A DNA stretch of 64,000 bases, from the IMG/VR virus record IMGVR_UViG_3300044910_000225, positions 1 through 64,000 of that record, one strand, 5' to 3'. Source of the DNA: a virus. The notes under the pieces were generated by a model. It saw nothing but the letters and a program-made list of their open reading frames with translations, did no database searches and had not been told where the DNA came from. The stretch's first letter is position 1; each line of letters opens with the position of its first letter. Below are positions 32,383-41,926 of the stretch, one piece after another. Position numbers and translations under genes: made by a program.

Positions 32383-35300
32383 GACTCCTAGAAGACTTCA
32401 CCAATACAAACAATTCCTCATCCAAAGCACAAAACCTACTACAAAGAAAAGATACAAAACTGTTAGAGATGATGGGTGCACCAAAAGTACCATTAGAGCA
32501 ACAGCTAAGACAGTTGGACACTCAGAGAGATATTGCATTAGAAAATGCACAAGGAGATGAGCTTAAAATAAATAGAATACTCAGTGAACATACAAATGCA
32601 ACTGGAGATGCTATATCAAGTACCTCTCCTACTCCCTATCAAAATACCTCATACTCTTCTCCTTCAATAGCAGAACTCCGTAAGCGTAATGAAGAATTGA
32701 ATGGTGGAGGTGATCTACTGAATCTCCCTAAAGCTGCTGGAAGTGGTGCACTTAACCTATTCTCTAAAGGTGCTCAGCTAATAGGAAAAGGTGGTGAAGT
32801 TCTAGGTGATAGCATATCCGCAGTAGGAGACATGCAAGAGAACTTTGATGCAAAACATACAGTTCCTGGTAGTGGTATGGACACTCTCGGTAAACTCTTT
32901 ACTAAAGGTACAAGAGCTGTTGGAGACTTCATTTCAAATGAAGCTATACAACTGCAGCAAGAACAGGCACAGTCTAGAAAGTCTGGACTATTTGATAAAG
33001 TAGTAGGGTATAATCCAGAAACAGTACGTAAAATGGGGAGTCAGTTCGCTGATGATGTTCAAAAAGGTGAGTACTTCACTGCTGTAAGAAATGTACTATC
33101 AAATCCTGAAGGTATGGCTACTGCTTTTGTACAGAGTGCACCAGAAATGGCTGCTATGTGGACACCTATAGGATTTGCTGCTACAGCTACTTCTAACGCT
33201 AATGCAGCTGTATATGATTTAGAGCAGAGTGCTCAAGCACAAGGCAGAGAAGCTACTGTAGCCGAAAAAGGAATAGCAACTGGAATATCTGTAGTATCCA
33301 CATATTTGGATAGACTTGGAGATAAAGTATCTATGGGTGCTGTTAAAATATCAGAACCTGCTAAAGATACTCTAATAAAAACAATCAATGCTATGACCCC
33401 TGATGTAAAGAATGCGGTACTCAAACAGTTTGGAGGCACTCTTGCTACTATAGGGTTAAAAGGAGGAGAATTTCTTGGTAAGGCTGGAGTAGAAGGTGCT
33501 ACTGAATATGCTCAAACTATAGGAGAAGGTAAAGCTTCTGATGTCAATAAATTGAATACTGAGCTGTCTGATGTAGAACATCGTCAAGGGTTAGAAGCTA
33601 TGGGGATAGGATTTGGAGCTGGGGGTGTACCTGCTGCTGCAACAACTATACCAGGTGTGGTATCAAGTGTATCCGATCTCACCAATAAAGGATTAGATTC
33701 TATAGCCAAAGACTATCGTACTGGTAAAGTAGCAGATATAAATGCTGCTAAAGCTGAAAGAGAAGCATTCACTGCTGATATAGACTCAAGACGAGTACCT
33801 ATCACTGAAGACATGAGTGAAAGAGATGTGAAACTAGCAGAAGGTATCAATGATCATATAGACAAGATTCAAGAGCTAGATCCAAAGACTGAAGCATATA
33901 GTGATACTGTGTCTAAAATGATAGAAGACACTAATAGATGGAAAGCTAAAATGGATACTGCAGTGACTCCTACTACAACTACAGAAGTAGAGTCTACTAC
34001 TGCTGAGGAAACTATACCTACAGTACAAGAGTCTAAAGTACAAGTAGAAGAAGATACTCAACTGGATGAGGTGCAGCAAGAGAGACTGCATAAAGCTGGT
34101 ATGTCAAAGATCACTACGCTCAATGATAGAACATCCAAAGTAAAGGTATCTCCAATAGAAGGTACAAGAGTATCAGAGACTTCAAAGAAGAAGGGTAAGC
34201 TATTTGATCCTATGAGTACTACTGATGAGAAGATCAATGAAGTGGTAGCAGAAGGATATGATAAAGACAATAAAGATACTACATTCATGAAACGTATAGC
34301 AAAGAAGCTAGGATACGGTAAGCAAGAACATACACAGATACAGAACCTAGCAAAAGAGATAGAAGGTAAACTGGATGTAGCACAAGAAGCTATGTCTAAT
34401 ATTCTACCAGATGGTGAGACAGCTACTGTGGCTAATGTACTAAGAGCTGTAGCAATAGGTATGAGCAACATAAGAAGTGGTCAGACTGCAGAGTATGATA
34501 TCAGTAACAAGTATGGTATGGAACATAAGACAAGTGGTGCAAGAAAGCTACAGCTGGTGAACCAGATAGGACAAGCATACACTAATGCATTCGGATTCAA
34601 GCTAACAGGTACAGCAGAAGATGTAGCTAAAGCGTATGCTGAGAGAGGTCAACATATCATACAGCTGATGCAAGATCTAGGTATGGTAACAGAGACTGAA
34701 GAGAATCTTCCAGTGCACAATATTGTAGAGAGTGATCCTATGAATCCTGCTATGAGGTATGCTGATAAGAAGAAGCGTACAGCTATGATGAAAGTATTGA
34801 CACTAACATCAAATGAGAGTACTGGCAGTAGAAAGAATAAGAATAGATTGGTAGATGCAGTGAGTACATTCAGTAAGCTGTTCACTCCTCCTAATGTGGA
34901 AATACCTGCTACAGAAGGGCAGACTGCTGTAGTAATGTCAAAAGGTGCTGAAGATGTAAAGATCTCAAAAGAACACCAAGACATCATAAAACAGTACAGT
35001 GAGCTGAAATACAAGATCAAACCAGAAGCAATGAGTATACTGAAAGATCTCAAGAAGCTATATGATAAGCATGATCAGGATATTGACAAACTCATAGCAG
35101 AAGAAAAGGATGTAGTAGAAGCACTGCAACTGGTAGATGGAAACTCAGCATTGACTAAGATGAGTGAAGTAGGACGAAAGATAAATCGTACTGGAAACCT
35201 AGCAGCTGTACTTGAAAGTCTGGATGAGATAGAAGCTATGATGTCAGAAGAAGGTGGATTCAACTACCACTATGAAAGTGCTATCAATGAACGTATACAT

Positions 35301-38300
35301 GTACTGCAGACTGTGCTGGAGTTCCAAGGTGATAAGTACATGGCAAGACAGATGGTGACAGGTGGTGAGTACACTACAGCCAATGAGGATGCATTCAACA
35401 TACTGGTAGCAAATGTGGCTGATGAGATGGGAATATCAGAAGATGAAGTGAAGAATCCTACTGGTAAACTGGGTAAGGTCATAGAGAGCATAAAAGGGAA
35501 GAATGGAACAATATCTCTAGCAGACCTGGTGTATCTATCAGGAAAGTTCGATGTAGGATCACCATTCAAACTACTGTCTCTACTGAGAGCTGTACATGAT
35601 ATCAGTAAAGCAGATGGCTACAAAGTGACTACATCATACATGGTAGAGAGTGATGCTACTGCAAGTGGTGTGGTAAATACTCTATTGAACATCTCAGGGT
35701 TTGAATCTATCCAGAAGATACTAGGGAAGCTAGGTATAGGAAAGTATGCTGTAGAAGGTGAAGTACAAGATCCATACAACATACTATCAGATGTAGCAGT
35801 GGCTAATGATACCATGAGATACAATGAAGAGGTCAAACCTATAGTGGACAGACTGACTACTGTAATGTCAAATGGTAAAGAAGGTGGTGCTAATAAGTTC
35901 CTACGTGAACTGGTGAAGTATGCAATGATGCCCTGGTTCTACGGACAGAAGGGGGACAATACAGGACACAGCATGGGTAACTCTATAGCAGTGGATATGG
36001 TGAAGTCAGCTATCAATGGTAATGCTCCTGCACTGAAATGGGTGAATGAGATACTAGGTACAGAATATACTACAACAGATACAGCAAAGATCAGCAGTGT
36101 GACAGGAAAGCTACAGCCTATGATAAAAGAAGTATCTCAAAAGGATATAGAGACTCTATCAAAGTTCTTCGGTGAGACTGTTGGTGATCACTATGTTCGT
36201 ACTCTAGAAGATACCTTCAGTGATGTCAAAGAGTACAGAAAGATGATGAATGATATGTATACTCTTCTGGACAAGAGTGGAAAGTGGGAAGGTACTATCA
36301 AGAGTGCAATGGGTACAGAACTAGGAACAAATGAGAAGATGTCCATACAGAAGCTCAAGTCAATGACTCTCAAAGACATCGACAAAGAACTTCTAGTAGT
36401 GAACAAGATGCTGAATAATAAGACATCATTCAACGTCAACCTACAACATGCTACAGATGCTGCTCTACTACTACTGACATTGAGAGATGTAATGGCTTCT
36501 AAAGGTAATACTGATGGAATCATGACAGTGCATGATGCACTCTATTCAGATGCTAATACAGCAAAGAGTATCATGAAAGCATACAACAAATATACGGTAC
36601 AACTGGCAAAGGACTATGACTACCTCACTGCTGCACTGAATGAAGTGGAGGAAGTATATAAAGACAATACTTCTAAAGCTGTAGCAAAACAGATCCAGAC
36701 TCTAAAGGATAAGATCACTGAGCTAAAGAAGAATAAGGTAGAGTTCCTATCTCCAGTAAAGACAAACATACTGGGGCAGAAGGATGCTGTAGATCTATGG
36801 GGAACTGAAACTGAAGTAGAGACTGATGCAGAAACAGTAGTCCAGAATACAAATACTGAAGCAAAAGAAGGAATCAAAAGACTACTGACTCCAATACGAA
36901 AAGACATTAGAGATGGAGATCTACTTGGAGCACTACAGAAGATTGAAGAACTACCTATAGATGAGAGTCATAAAGAGCTTCTAGGTAAGGTAATGAAAGC
37001 ATTAAAGGAAGGAGTACAATTAAAGATAGGAAAAGAGTTTGCAGGAGCATATGGTGAAGTGACTGTAGGAAACATGAAAGGACTCACTCCTAATACACTC
37101 GTAGAAGTACTGGCACATGAAGTAGATCATGCTATTCAATTCCAATGGATGCAGCATAATCTTGATAGCATAGAAATGAAGTACTTAGGAAGAGTGCTGA
37201 ATAAACTACCATCTATGAAAGGTAAGGTATCAGCAGATGTACAGGCACGTATAGACTATATCCTAGACCCAAAAGTCTCCTATAAGAAACCTGAGCATAA
37301 GAGACTGTATCAGACAGCTGAGCTAGTATCTATACTATCAAATGAGCCTAAGATATCTGAAGCTATTCTAGGACAATTTGGAACGTCTCAGAAGACTATA
37401 ATGGAAGTGATCAAAGATCTCATAATAAAAGCATACAAAGCATTCAAAGATCTGGGAGATATCAACAGTCTAGAACTGGATACAGATACAATCATGAGTG
37501 CAATACAGTCTATAGATGACAATGCTAAGCTGAATGCTACTGTGAGCACTAAGAAGCTCTCTCCTGCTAACATGGTGAAGGAGACTGATCATAATGGTGG
37601 AATCATAATGGCACCATATAATGCTATCAATGATACTATCTCTAAGAGTAACAGCTTCATGTCAGACTGGATGATAATCTGGGGTGATACTATGGTGGGG
37701 CATATGGGTCCTCCTCTGAAGAAAGCACATGTCAACATGAAGAGAAACTCTGCGCTGTATAAGACTGCTGTGAGTATGCTACGTAATGGATTCTACAGTG
37801 GAGACTTCGCTCAACGTATGCACTATATTCTAGGACTGGCAGGAGATGTGAAAGATAAAGTGGTGAAAGAAGCACTGAAGCTATCCAATCAGTATCAGCA
37901 AGAATCAGTGAAAGAACTGGAGAATATGGCTAAGCTGGATAGACTACTGAAAGATACATACTCTAAAGGAGATCAGAAGAAGATCCATAGAATGTTCGCT
38001 GATACAGGCATAGCAAATCTGGTATTGAATGAGACAATGTTCAATAATATTCTGGAAGGCAAGATCACCATAAAAGAGGCAATGGTAGAGGTAAGCTCTA
38101 AGATGACTGCTGAGAGCATATCAAAACTGGATGATGTAGCAAACTACTGGACTACAGGTGAGACTGCCGCCAATAAGACGAATGTGTATGCTACAGGAAT
38201 CTTCAGCAAGGAAGCACTGCTGTATACAACACTCAAAGCAATGAGTACAATCCCTGGAAGTCAGAAGCTACTACAGGATATGGATACTGATACTAGAAAC

Positions 38301-40352
38301 TGGATGATGTCTCTAGCATTGATCAACAAGAAGATGAATGATGAGCTGAATGAGAAGGGTGTAGACTACAGAGGAATGAACTACTCTGATGATGCAGGAT
38401 ATCATGGTATGTATGATGGAAGCTATAGCATGGATATCCATGATAAAGTCTTCGAGTACAAAGCAGTAACATTGTCTGAGATGAGAAGAAGTGATAACTC
38501 AAGTGAGAATGGGTGGATAGTAGTAAAAGAAGCTACAAAAGATACTGTAGGAATCCTAGCAAGAGAGAACTATGAGTCAGGATACAATACTGGTGTAGGG
38601 CTAGAACTCAACAGATACTCCAATGGTGCACTGCTATCAAGAGATCAAAGCAAACCTATAGTGGATAAGCTACGAACACTCAACAGTGATGAAGCAAGAG
38701 AGTCATGGTTATTCCATAATGGCATGGTACAAGAAGGATCAAGATTCAGAGTGCTACTGAGCAAAGAGATGAAGACAGAGAAACTACATATGGTAGAGAA
38801 TGCTGCTCATAGTCTATACAGAACATATCTCCATAACAAAGATCTGATAGCATCAGAAGCAGTACGAAGAACTCTACTGGAGAATGGTACAAGAACTATC
38901 AAGAATGAAAACGGCATGAAAGAACTGGAAAGAATACTAAAGCAGAATGATAGAGTAGGTCTAAAAGGTGAAAGAACAGAAGTAGAACCATTCATCAACA
39001 TAGACTATACTGCTCCTTCACTGAAGCATATCAAAAGCTTCGATGATCTAAAGAAAGAATACCCTATGATAGCTCAATACTATAGAACTCCAGAAGGACT
39101 GACAACATTCAACAACTTCAACAAGAAAGTATCTCTGGTAAAGAGAGGTGTATCAGAAGTACTACTGGGATATAAGAATGGACAGATATTCGGTAATGAT
39201 AATAGAGATGCTGCAAGATGGGAGAACATGTTCAAGAAGATGGTGATATTGGCTAAGCAGAAGATGGTAGTAATGAATCCAGTGAAACTACTGAATGATA
39301 CTGTAACGAATGTGGGAGTACTATCTATGATGGACATGACACCTACAGAGATCTACTATGGTATGAAAGATGGGTACAGAGCATACGGTGAATACTCTAA
39401 AGCAAGAGGTAAGCTGGTAGAGCTACAGATGTCTGCTAGAATGGCAGATGCTACATATGAAATGAACAAGACAAAAGAGAATGAGACTGCTAAGAAGAAA
39501 GCAGTGAATGTTCTGGATAAGCATATAGCAGACATGAAAGAAATGGACTTCCATGAAGCATACAATGCAGGATTCGTACAATCATACAGTACAGATCTGG
39601 TAATAAAAGAGTTCGATACTATCAGTGGTATACAAAAAGATATAGACAATGTTATTGATAAGTATACACATGATAAGAAAGGTAATCCTAATAAGCTATT
39701 CGATGCTATCAAGTGGTTTGCAAACACTGGTCCTCAAATGGATGAGTGGCTGATAGCAGCAGGTACAAGTTCTAAAATGAAAGGTACTGATGTAGGAACT
39801 GAACTGGTAGAGATAGCTGAGAGATTGAAGAATAAGAAGAATGATAAGGAAAGTGTGAGCAGATATGTAAGTGAATTCCTAGGAAGTCCAGCATCAGAAG
39901 CTGCAGCATATGGTAGTGCCTACATGGTACTGGGAGATGTAATGGCAAAGTATACACTGGCTAAACATCTGATAGGAAGAGAGAATCCCAGAAGTGGTTC
40001 AAGAGGAAACAGACGAAAGTATACGAGTGAAGAAGCATATGCTCTAGCAAATGATACATTCATAGACTACAGAGCAAATCTTCCTAAAGAGATCAAAGTA
40101 CTTAGTGACTATGGTATCCTGATGTTCCCAGCATACTGGATGAGAGTACAGAAGGTGATAGCAGGACTACTAAGATATCATCCTGTAAGTGCACTGGGAA
40201 GCTATGCTGTAGAGACTGCAATGGGAGTGGAAAATCTGAATGTACTAAATCAGAATATCGTGACTAAAGCTGGAGGATACTATGGTATAGTCCACAGTCC
40301 TACTGAGACTATATCGTTAGAATCAGTACTACTGGGAGCTGGGATGTTCTAA
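32379..40352 (+). CDS. Virion RNA polymerase, N4 gp50 type, 2657 aa
   Basis: A giant protein at the gp50 position. Single-subunit RNA polymerase motifs are spread over the middle: T/DxxGR-like INERIH with Arg972; motif A ESDATASG with Asp1092 (T7 D-x3-SG pattern); motif B RELVKYAMMPWFYG with Arg1176, Lys1180 and Tyr1188 at the T7 spacing; motif C TVHDALYS with His1385 and Asp1386. Their order and spacing parallel N4 vRNAP. The N-terminal 900 residues are helical with Ala/Gly-rich stretches. After the polymerase comes HEVDH (His1580, Glu1581, His1584), a zinc-protease-like motif, then a long helical C-terminal region ending in an LPD38-like segment (FIDYRANLPKE, ILMFPAYWMRVQ). It is injected with the DNA to transcribe early genes from hairpin promoters. 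N4 protein is 3500 aa, so this is shorter. Confidence 0.88.
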   Translation: MGLLEDFTNTNNSSSKAQNLLQRKDTKLLEMMGAPKVPLEQQLRQLDTQRDIALENAQGDELKINRILSEHTNATGDAISSTSPTPYQNTSYSSPSIAELRKRNEELNGGGDLLNLPKAAGSGALNLFSKGAQLIGKGGEVLGDSISAVGDMQENFDAKHTVPGSGMDTLGKLFTKGTRAVGDFISNEAIQLQQEQAQSRKSGLFDKVVGYNPETVRKMGSQFADDVQKGEYFTAVRNVLSNPEGMATAFVQSAPEMAAMWTPIGFAATATSNANAAVYDLEQSAQAQGREATVAEKGIATGISVVSTYLDRLGDKVSMGAVKISEPAKDTLIKTINAMTPDVKNAVLKQFGGTLATIGLKGGEFLGKAGVEGATEYAQTIGEGKASDVNKLNTELSDVEHRQGLEAMGIGFGAGGVPAAATTIPGVVSSVSDLTNKGLDSIAKDYRTGKVADINAAKAEREAFTADIDSRRVPITEDMSERDVKLAEGINDHIDKIQELDPKTEAYSDTVSKMIEDTNRWKAKMDTAVTPTTTTEVESTTAEETIPTVQESKVQVEEDTQLDEVQQERLHKAGMSKITTLNDRTSKVKVSPIEGTRVSETSKKKGKLFDPMSTTDEKINEVVAEGYDKDNKDTTFMKRIAKKLGYGKQEHTQIQNLAKEIEGKLDVAQEAMSNILPDGETATVANVLRAVAIGMSNIRSGQTAEYDISNKYGMEHKTSGARKLQLVNQIGQAYTNAFGFKLTGTAEDVAKAYAERGQHIIQLMQDLGMVTETEENLPVHNIVESDPMNPAMRYADKKKRTAMMKVLTLTSNESTGSRKNKNRLVDAVSTFSKLFTPPNVEIPATEGQTAVVMSKGAEDVKISKEHQDIIKQYSELKYKIKPEAMSILKDLKKLYDKHDQDIDKLIAEEKDVVEALQLVDGNSALTKMSEVGRKINRTGNLAAVLESLDEIEAMMSEEGGFNYHYESAINERIHVLQTVLEFQGDKYMARQMVTGGEYTTANEDAFNILVANVADEMGISEDEVKNPTGKLGKVIESIKGKNGTISLADLVYLSGKFDVGSPFKLLSLLRAVHDISKADGYKVTTSYMVESDATASGVVNTLLNISGFESIQKILGKLGIGKYAVEGEVQDPYNILSDVAVANDTMRYNEEVKPIVDRLTTVMSNGKEGGANKFLRELVKYAMMPWFYGQKGDNTGHSMGNSIAVDMVKSAINGNAPALKWVNEILGTEYTTTDTAKISSVTGKLQPMIKEVSQKDIETLSKFFGETVGDHYVRTLEDTFSDVKEYRKMMNDMYTLLDKSGKWEGTIKSAMGTELGTNEKMSIQKLKSMTLKDIDKELLVVNKMLNNKTSFNVNLQHATDAALLLLTLRDVMASKGNTDGIMTVHDALYSDANTAKSIMKAYNKYTVQLAKDYDYLTAALNEVEEVYKDNTSKAVAKQIQTLKDKITELKKNKVEFLSPVKTNILGQKDAVDLWGTETEVETDAETVVQNTNTEAKEGIKRLLTPIRKDIRDGDLLGALQKIEELPIDESHKELLGKVMKALKEGVQLKIGKEFAGAYGEVTVGNMKGLTPNTLVEVLAHEVDHAIQFQWMQHNLDSIEMKYLGRVLNKLPSMKGKVSADVQARIDYILDPKVSYKKPEHKRLYQTAELVSILSNEPKISEAILGQFGTSQKTIMEVIKDLIIKAYKAFKDLGDINSLELDTDTIMSAIQSIDDNAKLNATVSTKKLSPANMVKETDHNGGIIMAPYNAINDTISKSNSFMSDWMIIWGDTMVGHMGPPLKKAHVNMKRNSALYKTAVSMLRNGFYSGDFAQRMHYILGLAGDVKDKVVKEALKLSNQYQQESVKELENMAKLDRLLKDTYSKGDQKKIHRMFADTGIANLVLNETMFNNILEGKITIKEAMVEVSSKMTAESISKLDDVANYWTTGETAANKTNVYATGIFSKEALLYTTLKAMSTIPGSQKLLQDMDTDTRNWMMSLALINKKMNDELNEKGVDYRGMNYSDDAGYHGMYDGSYSMDIHDKVFEYKAVTLSEMRRSDNSSENGWIVVKEATKDTVGILARENYESGYNTGVGLELNRYSNGALLSRDQSKPIVDKLRTLNSDEARESWLFHNGMVQEGSRFRVLLSKEMKTEKLHMVENAAHSLYRTYLHNKDLIASEAVRRTLLENGTRTIKNENGMKELERILKQNDRVGLKGERTEVEPFINIDYTAPSLKHIKSFDDLKKEYPMIAQYYRTPEGLTTFNNFNKKVSLVKRGVSEVLLGYKNGQIFGNDNRDAARWENMFKKMVILAKQKMVVMNPVKLLNDTVTNVGVLSMMDMTPTEIYYGMKDGYRAYGEYSKARGKLVELQMSARMADATYEMNKTKENETAKKKAVNVLDKHIADMKEMDFHEAYNAGFVQSYSTDLVIKEFDTISGIQKDIDNVIDKYTHDKKGNPNKLFDAIKWFANTGPQMDEWLIAAGTSSKMKGTDVGTELVEIAERLKNKKNDKESVSRYVSEFLGSPASEAAAYGSAYMVLGDVMAKYTLAKHLIGRENPRSGSRGNRRKYTSEEAYALANDTFIDYRANLPKEIKVLSDYGILMFPAYWMRVQKVIAGLLRYHPVSALGSYAVETAMGVENLNVLNQNIVTKAGGYYGIVHSPTETISLESVLLGAGMF

Positions 40353-40355
40353 TGA

Positions 40356-40373
40356 CAGTCTCCTAAGAGACTG
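40356..40373. terminator. Hairpin between converging operons
   Basis: CAGTCTC-CTAA-GAGACTG followed by CTTTA, just after the virion polymerase stop and before the end of the leftward replication operon. Probably ends late transcription, and perhaps the opposite strand too. Confidence 0.6.
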
Positions 40374-40405
40374 CTTTAGATAATCGACAGATAGTATAGT
40401 CTGGC

Positions 40406-40939
40406 TCATATAAGGAATCTGCTGGTTGTGACTTCCACTTCTGGAGATATAGCATTAAGTTCTTTCAAAAGCATTTCCTGGACTACAGCTGAAGCTTCCT
40501 CAGGTGTAGCATAACTACCTAGATACACTTCTTTAGAACCTCGTCTAACACGAGCTACAAATCTTCCACTTTTATTGGACACACCATAGTATCCTGTGGC
40601 ATTATTACTATACTTTATACCAACAGGCTTCAGGCCTGTATCTCTCATATGTTTAAGATTATCTATGTTAGAACACCATTCTAAATTGTCTACAGAGTTG
40701 TCATGCTTAACACCATTCTTATGATTGATATGTTCTCCATCAAAAGGTGGTATGAAAGCTTTGCCTACCTCACGATGTATCTTCTTACAAAATACTTTAC
40801 CATTAAGTTTTATGTTAACAGTCATATATCCATTTTTATCAGGTACTAGTTTGCGTTCTGTAACATTCCCATTCTTGTGGAATAAAACTCTACCATCCCT
40901 AGTTATTTCATATCTATCTTCAAAGCCTTTAATCCACAT
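40406..40939 (-). CDS. Homing-type HNH endonuclease with AP2 domain
   Basis: 177 residues. N-terminal NUMOD4-like part (WIKGFEDRYEITRDGRVLFH), an HNH core (INHKNGVKHDNSVDNLEW), and a C-terminal AP2-like DNA-binding domain (SGRFVARVRRGSKEVYLGSY, the usual Y-x-G-x-Y/A pattern). It has its own TGGTATACT element upstream. It sits at the very end of the leftward cluster. Homing endonucleases of this class spread into related phages. No obvious stub of a host gene flanks it. Confidence 0.85.
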   Translation of the reverse strand: MWIKGFEDRYEITRDGRVLFHKNGNVTERKLVPDKNGYMTVNIKLNGKVFCKKIHREVGKAFIPPFDGEHINHKNGVKHDNSVDNLEWCSNIDNLKHMRDTGLKPVGIKYSNNATGYYGVSNKSGRFVARVRRGSKEVYLGSYATPEEASAVVQEMLLKELNAISPEVEVTTSRFLI

Positions 40940-40968
40940 AATACTTCCTTATACATTTAGGTAAGTGG

Positions 40969-40977
40969 AGTATACCA
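40969..40977 (-). promoter_or_regulatory. Promoter of the 40.4-kb HNH gene
   Basis: Minus strand TGGTATACT, an extended -10-like element about 30 nt upstream of the HNH start. Comparable elements precede most HNH genes here. Confidence 0.5.
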
Positions 40978-40997
40978 TTTACCTTCTTATAGTATTC

Positions 40998-41450
40998 TTA
41001 TAGTGTATCTCGTTTATCAAGGATCTTCTGTAGCTCAGCTTCTGGTCCAACAAATGAATCAGGTTTAAGCTGTTTACCCTGCTCATCTTTGCCAGCATGA
41101 AGTTTCTGCATATTAGCTTGCATAACAATCTCAAGCGCATGTGCTGCTTGCTGAGGTGAAAGACCTAATTTAAAAATAGAGCCAAAGCAAAACACAATAG
41201 CATCAAGATGTTTATCTAATCTCTCTACTTCTCTCATATCCATAGGTACTGACACTAAGTGCATGATATGACGAGAAATGCCTTTAGGTCCTACATCAGG
41301 TATGCCTAATGATTGGGATAGCTCAGAAGTAACAAGCCCTTCAAGCATCTCCTCAATAGGATAAGCACATTCTCTCTCATCAATATATCCTTGATCTAAA
41401 AGCCCTGCTTCCAAGTTAAACTTATAGATGGTTTTAATAGGGTTATTCAT
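40998..41450 (-). CDS. Hypothetical protein, 150 aa
   Basis: Helical soluble protein (MNNPIKTIYKFNLEAGLLDQ, PQQAAHALEIVMQANMQKLH, ending ILDKRDTL). Starts on an overlap with the upstream gene stop. Last non-mobile gene of the leftward operon. No domain recognised. Confidence 0.55.
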   Translation of the reverse strand: MNNPIKTIYKFNLEAGLLDQGYIDERECAYPIEEMLEGLVTSELSQSLGIPDVGPKGISRHIMHLVSVPMDMREVERLDKHLDAIVFCFGSIFKLGLSPQQAAHALEIVMQANMQKLHAGKDEQGKQLKPDSFVGPEAELQKILDKRDTL

Positions 41451-41743
41451 TTGCCTTCTCCATGAAGTTCATCTACTACAAGCTGGGCATAGCCTGCAAT
41501 GTCAATCCATGAGTCATCATAGAAAGGATCTCCGTTACCAATACGACCAATCTTATGGAAGATCATATCTAAGGATTCTCTCATGGCAGGAGTAAGTCTG
41601 CTGAAGTTGTTAGAGTGCTTAATGAAAGCATCTTTCAATGCTTGAGTAAGCTCTGCATGACCTGAGAACTTACCATAACGATTACCTCGTTCTAGTAGAA
41701 TATCTTCTACACCTGTATACTGTTTTTCTAATGATGGTGACAC
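41447..41743 (-). CDS. DUF6378-type protein, 98 aa
   Basis: Contains the pattern ERGNRYGKFSGHAELTQALK, then MRESLDMIFHKIGRIGNGDP and DSWIDIAGYAQLVVDEL, which I recognise from the phage DUF6378 family (RGxxYG...KxxRI.G....D.W.DIAGY). Family function is unknown. It follows the ribonucleotide reductase genes, where small nucleotide-metabolism proteins are common. Confidence 0.65.
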   Translation of the reverse strand: MSPSLEKQYTGVEDILLERGNRYGKFSGHAELTQALKDAFIKHSNNFSRLTPAMRESLDMIFHKIGRIGNGDPFYDDSWIDIAGYAQLVVDELHGEGK

Positions 41744-41926
41744 TTAATCTCCTTTAGGTAGGTCTGGTGCAGAGTCAATTATGACCTGCATGGCTTTAAA
41801 GTATACGCCTTTGTATTGTTCATTCAGTTTAGCAAGTGCTTCAGCTTTCACTTTAGCAGATGCTTCTGATGTAGCAATAGCATCATACTTCTTACTGTAT
41901 TCTTTTGGTGTCATACACTGCTCCAT
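41744..41926 (-). CDS. Hypothetical protein, 60 aa
   Basis: Helical (MTPKEYSKKYDAIATSEASA...). Start overlaps the end of the nrdB second exon by 16 nt and the stop is adjacent to the next start. Tight packing supports it. Function unknown. Confidence 0.55.
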   Translation of the reverse strand: MEQCMTPKEYSKKYDAIATSEASAKVKAEALAKLNEQYKGVYFKAMQVIIDSAPDLPKGD

